Of a DNA stretch of 64,000 bases, positions 33,665 to 46,264 are shown one piece after another. The notes below the pieces were generated by a model, which made no database searches, had not been told where the DNA came from, and saw nothing but the letters and a program-made list of their open reading frames with translations. Both the position numbers and the translations under genes were made by a program. The first letter of the stretch is position 1; the number at the start of each line of letters is the position of its first letter. This DNA is from Pelodera strongyloides (lineage: Eukaryota; Nematoda; Chromadorea; Rhabditida; Rhabditidae): contig JAANDG010000091.1 in NCBI GenBank assembly GCA_036852015.1, positions 248,001 through 312,000 on the forward strand, read 5' to 3'.

Positions 33665-34000
33665 AGCAATGTGGTATGGGTTCCAAACACACAATACAAC
33701 CTACTGACATGGAAAATGAATTGACGTCATGAAGAACAAATAAGATATAATCTTTATGAAGTGGCCTAGCGTCTTAAATATACGAATGAGGAATATCCCG
33801 TATAGCTTAGGCACGCTTATCATTTCAAAATTATGTCGCAACGATTATTGTATGTTGACATTGTAAATAGCATTGATTTGACGGAGTGCATAGACACCGA
33901 AGTGGGTGAATCGTGAAAACAAAGCAAACGTGAAAAAATAAATAAAATTAACTAGCTCAGGCGAATTTGATAAGTTTTTAAGACATGTCCTTACGGTTTA

Positions 34001-34140
34001 AAGGGACAGGCCCATCAAAATAAACATATATTTACGATTTCATTTTATTATTTATTAGCATCGTTTATTACAATATATACACACTAATTTGTATCCACAT
34101 TCACCCCGGGGAACTTTTTTATGACGAGCCCGACTTATAA
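34001..34140 (+). repeat. Left terminal inverted repeat of the giant element
   Basis: About 140 bp from AAGGGACAGGCCCATC through CCCCGGGGAACTTTTTTATG to GACGAGC. It pairs with 45562-45698 in opposite orientation with scattered differences and is also similar to the right end of 49718-50945. Confidence 0.85.
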
Positions 34141-34161
34141 GGGTACCGTAGTTGCATCAAT

Positions 34162-37100
34162 CTAAGCAACCCTCTGTAAAAAAAGTTTGCCGTTTCGCGT
34201 AACGGTAACGGGCGGAACATAGGAAAATGCATCTCCGATTTCTCTGCTTCATGGCTACGAAATTAGAGCTCAATGAGATAAGCAAACGCGAACACTGAGG
34301 AAAAATTCCACAGCGACTCCGCAGCGAGCTATAAGCGTTCGAAGTGAGTTAGAGAACGACTAAAGAGCACGGCGACTAAGAAGACGCAGAGTAAGCGGCC
34401 AATATCGATCCGTCTACCGGAAAAGGAACTCTAATTTCCGTTTAGACTTTTCATATTTGGCAAAGTGCCAAAAAAAATGAAAATAGCTTATACCGTGGTG
34501 TGGACTTCCCTTTCGGGACCCATGAACAACACGATATCAAATTCCAGAAAAGCTCCACTCGCGCGCTCCATATATGGAAATGTTTCTGTTGATGACGTCA
34601 TCAAAAATGAAAATCATCGGAATCGCTTCGTCCAAAGTGCTAACGTATTCAGTAGTAAGAGACAAGCCCAGAAGTGAGGTTCATTCGCCTGCTTCTGCGC
34701 TGCTTCAGAATCTATGACGTCAAAAATAAGTCGACGTGCAAACTCATCGTAGCAAAAAAGTAATGGTGCAAATCAAGTTCAATGATGATGTCAGACGCGC
34801 ATTTGACTTAGACGGGCAACACGTCTTCTGCTTCAGAAACTATGACGTCAAAAATAAGTCGACGTGCAAACTTCATCGTAGCAAAAAAGTAATGGTGCAA
34901 ATCAAGTTCAACGATGATGTCAGACGCGCATTTGACTTAGACGGGCAACATGTCTTCTGCTTCAGAATCTATGACGTCAAAAATAAGTCGACGTGCAAAT
35001 TCATCGTAGCGACAAAGTAATGCTGCAAATCAAGTTTAATGATGATGTCAGACGCGCATTTGACTTAGACGGGCAACATGTCTTCTGCTTCAGAATCTAT
35101 GACGTCAAAAATAAGTCGACGTGCAAACTTCATCGTAGCAAAAAAGTAATGGTGCAAATCAAGTTCAATGATGATGTCAGACGCGCATTTGACTTAGACG
35201 GGCAACATGTCTTCTGCTTCAGAATCTATGACGTCAAAAATAAGTCGACGTGCAAGCTTCAGCGTAGCGACAAAGTCGTCTGGCACCATCAACTTCAGTG
35301 ATGGTGTCAGACGGGCATTTGACTTAGACGGGCAAAATGTCTTCTGCTTCAGAATCTATGACGTCAAAAATAAGTCGACGTGCAAACTTCATCGTAGCAA
35401 AAAAGTAATGGTGCAAATCAAGTTCAATGATGATGTCAGACGCGCATTTGACTTAGACGGGCAACACGTCTTCTGCTTCAGAATCTATGACGTCAAAAAT
35501 AAGTCGACGTGCAAACTTCATCGTAGCGACAAAGTAATGCTACAAATCAAGTTTAATGATGATGTCAGACGCGCATTTGACTTAGACGGGCAACATGTCT
35601 TCTGCTTCAGAATCTATGACGTCAAAAATAAGTCAACGTGCAAGCTTCATCGTAGCGACAAAGCCGTCTGGCACCATCAACTTCAGTGATGGTGTCAGAC
35701 GGGCATTTGACTTAGACGGGCAAAATGTCTTCTGCTTCAGAATCTATGACGTCAAAAATAAGTCGACGTGCAAACTTTATCGTAGCGACAAAGTAATGCT
35801 GCAAATCAAGTTCAATGATGATGTCAGACGCGCATTTGACTTAGACGGGCAACACGTCTTCTGCTTCAGAATCTATGACGTCAAAAATAAGTCGCCGTGC
35901 AAACTTCATCGTAGCGACAAAGTAATGCTGCAAATCAAGTTCAATAATGATGTCAGACGCGCATTTGACTTAGACGGGCAACACGTCTTCTGCTTCAGAA
36001 TCTATGACGTCAAAAATAAGTCGCCGTGCAAACTTCATCGTAGCGACAAAGTAATGCTGCAAATCAAGTTCAATGATGATGTCAAACGCGCATTTGACTT
36101 AGACGGGCAACATGTCTTCTGCTTCAGAATCTATGACGTCACTAATAAGTCGACGTGCAAGCTTCATCGTAGCGACTAAGCAATGCTGCAAATCAACTTC
36201 AGTGATGGTGTCAGACGGGCATTTGACTTAGACGGACAAAATGTCTTCTGCTTCAGAATCTATGACGTCAAAAATAAGTCGACGTGCAAACTTCATCGTA
36301 GCGACAAAGTAATGCTGCAAATCAAGTTCAATGATGATGTGAGACGCGCATTTGACTTAGACGGGCAACATGTCTTCTGCTTCAGAATCTATGACGTCAA
36401 AACTAAGTCGACGTGCAAACTTCATCGTAGCGACAAAGCAATGCTGCAAATCAACTTCAGTGATGGTGTCAGACGGGCATTTAACTTGACGGGCAACATG
36501 TCCTCGGCTTCAGAATCTATGACGTCAAAAATAAATCGACGTGCAAACTTCATCGTAGCGACAAAGTAATGCTGCAAATCAAGTTCAATGATGATGACAG
36601 ACGCGCATTTGACGCTGAAAAAAAACATCGTGCAAAAATATATTATTGTGCGAAAGCTCAAGTAAAAGGTAACACGCTAGAGCGAGGAGCGCGCGGCGCA
36701 TTTGACTTAGACGGGCAAAATGTCTTCTGCTTCAGAATCTATGACGTCAAAAATAAGTCAACGTGCAAACTTTATCGTAGCGACAAAGTAATGCTGCAAA
36801 TCAAGTTCAATGATGATGTCAGACGCGCATTTGACTTAGACGGGCAACACGTCTTCTGCTTCAGAATCTATGACGTCAAAAATAAGTCGCCGTGCAAACT
36901 TCATCGTAGCGACAAAGCAATGCTGCAAATCAACTTCAGTGATGGTGTCAGACGGGCATTTAACTTAGACGGGCAACATGCCCTCTGCTTCAGAATCTAT
37001 GACGTGCAAACTTCATCGTAGCGACAAAGTAATGCTGCACATCAAGTTCAATGATGATGTCAGACGCGCATTTGACGCTGAAAAAAAACATCGTGCAAAA

Positions 37101-37180
37101 ATACATTCTTGTGCGAAAGCTCAAGTAAAAGGTAACACGCTAGAGCGAGGCGCGCGCTCAGCGCGCGCCGAGCTCTAGTT
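34162..37180. repeat. Higher-order repeat 1: leader plus about 18 units of 129 bp
   Basis: The leader (34162 to about 34725) begins CTAAGCAACCCTCTGTAAAA. Units follow, each with CTTCTGCTTCAGAATCTATG, then TGACGTCA and AAGTCGACGTGCAAACTTC. The block ends GTAACACGCTAGAGCGAGG and a palindrome GGCGCGCGCT C AGCGCGCGCC (37149-37169). This block has more internal irregularities (a partial trailer at 36610-36690, frame breaks) than the next two. Confidence 0.9.
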
Positions 37181-40100
37181 CTAAGCAACCCTCTATAAAA
37201 AAAGTTTGCCGTTTCGCGTAACGGTAACGGGCGGTACATAGGAAAATGCATCTCCGATTTCTCTGCTTCATGGCTACGAAATTAGAGCTCAATGAGATAA
37301 GCAAACGCGACCACTGAGCAAAAATTCCACAGCGACTCCGCAGCGAGCTATAGGCGTTCGAAGTGAGTTAGAGAACGACTAAAAACCACGGCGACTACGA
37401 AGACGCAGAGTAAGCGGCCAATATCGATCCGTCTACCGGAAAAGGAACTCTAATTTCCGTTTAGACTTTTCATATTTGGCAAAGTGCCAAAAAAATGAAA
37501 ATAGCTGATACCGTGGTGTGGACTTCCCTTTCGGGACCCATGAACAACACGATATCAAATTCCAGAAAAGCTCACTCGCGCGCTCCATATATGGAAATGT
37601 TTCTGGTGATGACGTCATCAAAAATGAAAATCATCGGAATCGATCCGTTCCAAGTGCTAACGTATTCAGTTGTAAGAGACAAGCTCAGAAGTGAGGTTCA
37701 TTCGCCTGCTTCTGCGCTGCTTCAGAATCTATGACGTCAAAAATAAGTCGACGTGCAATCTTCATCGTAGCGACAAAGTAATGCTGCAAATCAACTTCAG
37801 TGATGGTGTCAGACGGGCATTTGACTTAGACGGGCAACATGTCTTCTGCTTCAGAATCTATGACGTCAAAAATAAGTCGACCTGCAAACTTCATCGTAGC
37901 GACAAAGTAATGCTGCAAATCAAGTTTAATGATGATGTCAGACGCGCATTTGACTTAGACGGGCAAAATGTCTTCTGCTTCAGAATCTATGACGTCAAAA
38001 ATAAGTCGACGTGCAAACTTCATCGTAGCGACAAAGTAATGCTGCAAATCAAGTTCAATGATGATGTCAGACGCGCATTTGACTTAGACAGACAAAATGT
38101 CTTCTGCTTCAGAATCTATGACGTCAAAAATAAGTCGCCGTGCAAACTTCATCGTAGCGACAAAGTAATGCTGCAAATCAACTTCAGTGATGGTGTCAGA
38201 CGGGCATTTGACTTAGACGGGCAACCCGTCTTCTGCTTCAGAATCTATGACGTCAAAAATAAGTCGACGTGCAAACTTCATCGTAGCGACAAAGTAATGC
38301 TGCAAATCAAGTTCAATGATGATGTCAGACGCGCATTTGACTTAGACGGGCAACACGTCTTCTGCTTCAGAATCTATGACGTCAAAAATAAGTCGCCGTA
38401 CAAACTTCATCGTAGCGACAAAGTAATGCTGCAAATCAAGTTCAATAATGATGTCAGACGCGCATTTGACTTAGACGGGCAACACGTCTTCTGCTTCAGA
38501 ATCTATGACATCAAAAATAAGTCGCCGTGCAAACTTCATCGTAGCGACAAAATAATGCTGCAAATCAAGTTCAATAATGATGTCAGACGCGCATTTGACT
38601 TAGACGGGCAACACGTCTTCTGCTTCAGAATCTATGACGTCAAAAATAAGTCGCCGTGCAAATTTCATCGTAGCGACAAAGTAATGCTGCAAATCAAGTT
38701 CAATGATGAGGTCAGACGCGCATTTGACTTAGACGGGCAACACGTCTTCTGCTTCAGAATCTATGACGTCAAAAATAAGTCGCCGTGCAAACTTCATCGT
38801 AGCGACAAAGTAATGCTGCAAATCAAGTTCAATGATGATGTCAGACACGCATTTGACTTAGACGGGCAACACGTCTTCTGCTTCAGAATCTATGACGTCA
38901 AAAATAAGTCGACGTGCAAGCTTCATCGTAGCCACAAAGGAATGCTGCAAATCAACTTCAGTGATGGTGTCAGACGGGCATTTGACTTAGACGGGCAACA
39001 CGTCTTCTGCTTCAGAATCTATGACGTCAAAAATAAGTCGACGTGCAAACTTCATCGTAGCGACAAAGTAATGCTGCAAATCAAGTTCAATGATGATGTG
39101 AGACGCGCATTTGACTTAGACGGGCAACATGTCTTCTGCTTCAGAATCTATGACGTCAAAACAAAGTCGACGTGCAAACTTCATCGTAGCAACAAAGTAA
39201 TGCTGCAAATCAAGTTCAATGATGATGTGAGACGCGCATTTGACTTAGACGGGCAACATGTCTTCTGCTTCAGAATCTATGACGTCAAAAATAAGTCGCC
39301 GTGCAAACTTCATTGTAGCGACAAAGTAATGCTGCAAATCAAGTTCAATAATGATGTGAGACGCGCATTTGACTTAGACGGGCAACATGTCTTCTGCTTC
39401 AGAATCTATGACGTCAAAACAAAGTCGACGTGCAAACTTCATCGTAGCAACAAAGTAATGCTGCAAATCAAGTTCAATGATGATGTGAGACGCGCATTTG
39501 ACTTAGACGGGCAAAATGACTTCTGCTTCAGAATCTATGACGTCAAAAATAAGTCGACGTGCAAACTTCGCCGTAGCGACAAAGTAATGCTGCAAATCAA
39601 CTTCAATGATGATGATAGACGCGCATTTGACTCAGACGGGCAAAATGACTTCTGCTTCAGAATCTATGACGTCAAAAATAAGTCGACGGGCAAACTTCGC
39701 CGTAGCGACAAAGTAATGCTGCAAATCAACTTCAATGATGATGATAGACGCGCATTTGACTCAGACGGGCAAAATGACTTCTGCTTCAGAATCTATGACG
39801 TCAAAAATAAGTCGACGTGCAAACTTCGCCGTAGCGACAAAGTAATGCTGCAAATCAACTTCAATGATGATGACAGACGCACATTTGACTCATACGGGCA
39901 ACATTACTTCTGCTTCAGAATCTATGACGTCCAAAATAAGTCGACGTGCAAACTTTGCCGTAGCGACAAAGTAATGTTGCAAATCAACTTCAATGATGAT
40001 GACAGACGCGCATTTGACTCAGACGGGCAATATGCCTTCTGCTTCAGAATCTATGACGTCAATAATAAGTGGAAGTGCAAGCTTCGCCGTAGCGACAAAG

Positions 40101-41265
40101 TAATGCTGCAAATCAACTTCAATGATGATGTCAGACGGGCATTTGTGTTAGACGGGCAACACTGTCTTCTGCTTCAGAATCTATGACGTCAATAATAAGT
40201 GGACGTGCAAGCTTCGCCGTAGCGACAAATTAATGTTGCAAATCATCCTCAATGATGATGTCAGATGGGCACTTGACTTAGACGGGCAACATGTGCTCCG
40301 CTTCAGAATCTATGGCGTCAAAAATAAGTCGACATGCAAACTTCGCCGTAGCGACAAAGTAATGCTGCAAATCAACTTCAATGATGATGACAGACGCGCA
40401 TTCGATTTAGACGGGTAACATGCCTTCTGCTTCAGAAGCTATGACGTCAAAAATAAGTCGACATGCAAACTTCGCCGTAGCGACAAAGTAATGCTGCAAA
40501 TCAACTTCAATGATGATGACAGACGCGCATTTGACTCAGACGGGCAATATGCCTTCTGCTTCAGAATCTATGACGTCAAAAATAAGTCGACGTGCAAACT
40601 ACGACGTATCGACAAAGTAATGCTGCAAATCAACTTCAATGATGATATCAGACGCGCATTTGGCTTAGACGGGCAATATGCATTCTGCTTCAGAATCTAT
40701 GACGTCAATAATAAGTGGACGTGCAAGCTTCGCCGTAGCGACAAAGTAATGCTGCAAATCAACTTCAATGATGATATCAGACGTACATTTGGCTTAGACG
40801 GGCAATATGCATTCTGCTTCAGAAGCTATGACGTCAAAAATAAGTCGACGTGCAAACTTCGCCGTAGCGACAAAGCAATGCTGCAAATCATCTTCAATGA
40901 TGATGTCAGACGGGCATTTGATTTAGACGGGCAACATGTATTCTGCTTCAGAAGCTATGACGTCAAAAATAAGTCGACGTGCAAACTTCGCCGTAGCGAC
41001 AAAGTAGTGTTGCAAATCAACTTCAATAATGATGCCAGACGCGCATTTGACTTAGACGGGCAACATGTCCTCCGCTTCAGAATCTATCACGTCAAAAATA
41101 AGTCGACGTGCAAACTTCATCGGAGCGGCAAAGTAAAGCTGCGACTCAATTTCAATGATGATTTCAGACGCGCATTTGACGCAGAAAAAAAGGAAACTGT
41201 GCAAAAATGTAAGGATTGCGCGAAAGCTCAAGTAAAAGGTAACACGCTAGAGCGAAGCGCGCGCT
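37181..41265. repeat. Higher-order repeat 2: leader plus about 27 units of 129 bp
   Basis: 4085 bp with the same plan as block 1. One frame stays open from 37691 to 40186 (831 codons) because 129 is a multiple of three. Units read …KVMLQIKFNDDVRRAFDLDG… . The units grade from LHRS-type at the start to LRRS-type at the end. Not called as a gene: no start context, no splice pattern, and the frame is lost in several units. Confidence 0.9.
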
Positions 41266-44200
41266 CTAAGCAACCCTCTATAAAAAAAGTTTGCCGTTTC
41301 GCGTAACGGTAACGGGCGGTACATAGGAAAATGCATCTCCGATTTCTCTGCTTCATGGCTACGAAATTAGAGCTCAATGAGATAAGCAAACGCGACCACT
41401 GAGCAAAAATTCCACAGCGACTCCGCAGCGAGCTATAGGCGTTCGAAGTGAGTTAGAGAACGACTAAAAAGCACGGCGGCTACGAAGACGCAGAGTAAGC
41501 GGCCAATATCGATCCGTCTACCGGAAAAGGAACTCTAATTTCCGTTTAGACTTTTCATATTTGGCAAAGTGCCAAAAAAATGAAAATAGCTGATACCGTG
41601 GTGTGGACTTCCCTTTCGGGACCCATGAACAGCACGATATCAAATTCCAGAAAAGCTCACTCGCGCGCTCCATATATGGAAATGTTTCTATTGATGACGT
41701 CATCAAAAATGAAAATCATCGGAATCGATCCGTTCCAAGTGCTAACGTATTCAGTAGTAAGAGACAAGCTCAGAAGTGAGGTTCATTCGCCTGCTTCTGC
41801 GCTGCTTCAGAATCTATGACGTCAAAAATAAGTCGACATGCAATCTTCATCGTAGCGACAAAGTAATGCTGCAAATCAACTTCAGTGATGGTGTCAGACG
41901 GGCATTTGACTTAGACGGGCAACATGTCTTCTGCTTCAGAATCTATGACGTCAAAAATAAGTCGACCTGCAAACTTCATCGTAGCGACAAAGTAATGCTG
42001 CAAATCAAGTTCAATGATGATGTCAGACGCGCATTTGACTTAGACGGGCAAAATGTCTTCTGCTTCAGAATCTATGATCTATGACGTCAAAAATAAGTCG
42101 ACGTGCAAACTTCATCGTAGCGACAAAGCAATGCTGCAAATCAAGTTCAATGATGATGTCAGACGCGCATTTGACTTAGACAGGCAAAATGTCTTCTGCT
42201 TCAGAATCTATGACGTCAAAAATAAGTCGCCGTGCAAACTTCATCGTAGCGACAAAGTAATGCTGCAAATCAACTTCAGTGATGGTGTCAGACGGGCATT
42301 TGACTTAGACGGGCAACCCGTCTTCTGCTTCAGAATCTATGACGTCAAAAATAAGTCGACGTGCAAACTTCATCGTAGCGACAAAGTAATGCTGCAAATC
42401 AAGTTCAATGATGATGTCAGACGCGCATTTGACTTAGACGGGCAACACGTCTTCTGCTTCAGAATCTATGACGTCAAAAATAAGTCGCCGTACAAACTTC
42501 ATCGTAGCGACAAAGTAATGCTGCAAATCAAGTTCAATAATGATGTCAGACGCGCATTTGACTTAGACGGGCAACACGTCTTCTGCTTCAGAATCTATGA
42601 CATCAAAAATAAGTCGCCGTGCAAACTTCATCGTAGCGACAAAGTAATGCTGCAAATCAAGTTCAATAATGATGTCAGACGCGCATTTGACTTAGACGGG
42701 CAACACGTCTTCTGCTTCAGAATCTATGACGTCAAAAATAAGTCGCCGTGCAAACTTCATCGTAGCGACAAAGTAATGCTGCAAATCAAGTTCAATGATG
42801 ATGTCAGACGCGCATTTGACTTAGACGGGCAACACGTCTTCTGCTTCAGAATCTATGACGTCAAAAATAAGTCGCCGTGCAAACTTCATCGTAGCGACAA
42901 AGTAATGCTGCAAATCAAGTTCAATGATGATGTCAGACACGCATTTGACTTAGACGGGCAACACGTCTTCTGCTTCAGAATCTATGACGTCAAAAATAAG
43001 TCGACGTGCAAGCTTCATCGTAGCCACAAAGGAATGCTGCAAATCAACTTCAGTGATGGTGTCAGACGGGCATTTGACTTAGACGGGCAACACGTCTTCT
43101 GCTTCAGAATCTATGACGTCAAAAATAAGTTGACGTGCAAACTTCATCGTAGCGACAAAGTAATGCTGCAAATCAAGTTCAATGATGATGTGATACGCGC
43201 ATTTGACTTAGACGGGCAACATGTCTTCTGCTTCAGAATCTATGACGTCAAAACAAAGTCGACGTGCAAACTTCATCGTAGCAACAAAGTAATGCTGAAA
43301 ATCAAGTTCAATGATGATGTGAGACGCGCATTTGACTTAGACGGGCAACATGTCTTCTGCTTCAGAATCTATGACGTCAAAAATAAGTCGCCGTGCAAAC
43401 TTCATTGTAGCGACAAAGTAATGCTGCAAATCAAGTTCGATAATGATGTGAGACGCGCATTTGACTTAGACGGGCAACATGTCTTCTGCTTCAGAATCTA
43501 TGACGTCAAAACAAAGTCGACGTGCAAACTTCATCGTAGCAACAAAGTAATGCTGCAAATCAAGTTCAATGATGATGTGAGACGCGCATTTGACTTAGAC
43601 GGGCAAAATGACTTCTGCTTCAGAATCTATGACGTCAAAAATAAGTCGACGTGCAAACTTCGCCGTAGCGACAAAGTAATGCTGCAAATCAACTTCAATG
43701 ATGATGATAGACGCGCATTTGACTCAGACGGGCAAAATGACTTCTGCTTCAGAATCTATGACGTCAAAAATAAGTCGACGTGCAAACTTCGCCGTAGCGA
43801 CAAAGTAATGCTGCAAATCAACTTCAATGATGATGATAGACGCGCATTTGACTCAGACGGGCAAAATGACTTCTGCTTCAGAATCTATGACGTCAAAAAT
43901 AAGTCGACGTGCAAACTTCGCCGTAGCGACAAAGTAATGCTGCAAATCAACTTCAATGATGATCAGACGCACATTTGCGCTTTGACTAATTCTCAGACGG
44001 GCAACATTACTTCTGCTTCAGAATCTATGACGTCCAAAATAAGTCGACGTGCAAACTTTGCCGTAGCGACAAAGTAATGTTGCAAATCAACTTCAATGAT
44101 GATGACAGACGCGCATTTGACTCAGACGGGCAATATGCCTTCTGCTTCAGAATCTATGACGTCAATAATAAGTGGACGTGCAAGCTTCGCCGTAGCGACA

Positions 44201-45397
44201 AAGTAATGCTGCAAATCAACTTCAATGATGATGTCAGACGGGCATTGTGTGTTTAGACGGGCAACACTGTCTTCTGCTTCAGAATCTATGACGTCAATAA
44301 TAAGTGGACGTGCAAGCTTCGCCGTAGCGACAAATTAATGTTGCAAATCATCCTCAATGATGATGTCAGATGGGCACTTGACTTAGACGGGCAACATGTG
44401 CTCCGCTTCAGAATCTATGGCGTCAAAAATAAGTCGACATGCAAACTTCGCCGTAGCGACAAAGTAATGCTGCAAATCAACTTCAATGATGATGACAGAC
44501 GCGCATTCGATTTAGACGGGCAACATGCCTTCTGCTTCAGAAGCTATGACGTCAAAAATAAGTCGACATGCAAACTTCGCCGTAGCGACAAAGTAATGCT
44601 GCAAATCAACTTCAATGATGATGACAGACGCGCATTTGACTCAGACGGGCAATATGCCTTCTGCTTCAGAATCTATGACGTCAAAAATAAGTCGACGTGC
44701 AAACTACGACGTATCGACAAAGTAATGCTGCAAATCAACTTCAATGATGATATCAGACGCACATTTGGCTTAGACGGGCAACATGCATTCTGCTTCAGAA
44801 TCTATGACGTCAATAATAAGTGGACGTGCAAGCTTCGCCGTAGCGACAAAGTAATGCTGCAAATCAACTTCAATGATGATATCAGACGCACATTTGGCTT
44901 AGACGGGCAATATGCATTCTGCTTCAGAAGCTATGACGTCAAAAATAGAAGTCGACGTGCAAACTTCGCCTTCGCCGTAGCGACAAAGCAATGCTGCAAA
45001 TCATCTTCAATGATGATGTCAGACGCGCATTTGATTTAGACGGGCAACATGTATTCTGCTTCAGAAGCTATGACGTCAAAATAAGTCGACGTGCAAACTT
45101 CGCCGTAGCGACAAAGTAGTGTTGCAAATCAACTTCAATAATGATGCCAGACGCGCATTTGACTTAGACGGGCAACATGTCCTCCGCTTCAGAATCTATC
45201 ACGTAAAAAATAAGTCGACGTGCAAACTTCATCGGAGCGGCAAAGTAAAGCTGCGACTCAATTTCAATGATGATTTCAGACGCGCATTTGACGCAGAAAA
45301 AAAGGAAACTGTGCAAAAATGTAAGGATTGCGCGAAAGCTCAAGTAAAAGGTAACACGCTAGAGCGAGGCGCGCGCGCAGCGCGCGCCGAGCTCTAG
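41266..45397. repeat. Higher-order repeat 3: near copy of block 2
   Basis: Unit order, variants and trailer match block 2 almost base for base. Differences include a 7-bp duplication at about 42073-42079 and an insertion at about 43965-43995 that breaks the frame. Trailer palindrome GGCGCGCGC GCA GCGCGCGCC is at about 45367-45387. It is best explained by a recent tandem duplication of a 4.1-kb block. Confidence 0.9.
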
Positions 45398-45561
45398 TTT
45401 AGTCCTAATAATTCTTTTACGCCGCGTATTTTATAACACAGCTACAAAATTACGCACGAGAGAGTATGCTCAATAAAGAGGTGCCAGAGAAAAAAAACCG
45501 AGAGAGCAGACAACCAGAGCGGATAGACAACGAGAGTAAGGGCCAGGCAACGGCACACATT

Positions 45562-45698
45562 TGTGGATGCGCTCGTCGGAAAAAGTTCCCCGGGGTGAAT
45601 GCCGATAAAATTTGGTTTGCATATATTGTAATAAACACTTTCAATAAAAATTAAGACGAAATCGTAAATATAGGTTTACTTTGATGGGCCTGTCCCTT
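45562..45698 (-). repeat. Right terminal inverted repeat of the giant element
   Basis: Reads on the minus strand AAGGGACAGGCCCATC … CCCCGGGGAACTTTTTCCGA. The adjoining inner 110 bp (GTATGCTCAATAAAGAGG on plus) is shared with the left end of 49718-50945. Confidence 0.85.
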
Positions 45699-46264
45699 TA
45701 AACAAGCACATGATTTTTCAAATCAAACATGGGAGGCGATGTTTAGAATGCAAAATTCAGAAAGAAAAACACTACATGCGGCTTTGAACAAAAAGCTCTG
45801 GGAGTTGTCTTTGTGCGCATGTGAGTTGGCGTCCATAGGCGAACTGTTCAAATGATAAGTGATTTAGTGATAAGCCTCACAGTATTTTTTTCCTAAACTT
45901 GGAAATTTAAATGGCCGGTGACTCACGTGACATAAGTTCACCGGTACAATAGATTGGGCGTGGAACCTTTTCAGGTTTTTTTGTACGTTTCCATTCATAA
46001 CTAGTGAATATGAGAATTAATAATCGCTAAATTTTTCATATAGACGTGTTTTTTCTTGCAAGGAGCAGTTGCGGCTAATTTATCTTATTATGTAACGTTG
46101 GGCTCTATGTTTGTTTGTTTGTTTGTTTGTATGTTTGGCTGATGTACATTACGCTCTAGAATTAAGATTGGTTCAGCAGTTTATGTTTCCTCATACAGAA
46201 AGAATTGCGTCAGCGTGAAAAATACCGTATGTGAAATGCAACAAAGATTCACGAACACAATTAT
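45699..46264. other. Intergenic DNA between the giant element and the C1GALT-like pseudogene
   Basis: 566 bp matching, with divergence, the 59040-59575 region next to K4 (shared GAACTGTT, AAGTGATAAGCCTCACA and GGTGACTCACGTGACATAAG). It ends in a short TTTG tandem repeat (46112-46130), also present at 59411-59440. It is part of the segmental duplication. Confidence 0.65.

Larger units (their letters stand above)
34001..45698. mobile_element. Giant (11.7 kb) TIR element, family 3, filled with higher-order tandem repeats
   Basis: Begins AAGGGACAGGCCCATC and ends with its reverse complement. TA lies immediately outside both ends (33999-34000, 45699-45700), and the inverted termini extend about 130-140 bp (shared words TTTATTACAATATAT and CCCCGGGGAACTTTTT). 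Between them are three leader-plus-array blocks of a 129-bp unit and no transposase. It is a non-autonomous element by that test. The neighbouring duplicated segment (58.6-59.1 kb) lacks it at the matching position. A 1.2-kb relative without the array is at 49718-50945 and a short palindromic relative at 13641-14151. TA target sites suggest Tc1/mariner-type mobilisation (inference). Confidence 0.85.

Noticed and set aside
33998..34003. TTAA target duplication (piggyBac-type) for the AAG-ended elements
   Set aside because: TTTAAA at both ends looks like TTAA flanks, but copies at 1999, 12631 and 62861 keep only TA in common next to the AAG end, so TA is the simpler target.
35207..36179. Open frames in the 129-bp array as repeat-protein genes
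   Set aside because: They start at arbitrary ATG-like positions inside units, stop at unit variants with indels, and follow from a repeat length divisible by three. No splice sites, start context or conserved termini.
34001..45698. Giant element as a CRISPR-like or viral repeat region
   Set aside because: The units are contiguous 129-bp direct repeats without spacers, inside eukaryotic gene-rich DNA and bounded by transposon-type inverted ends.
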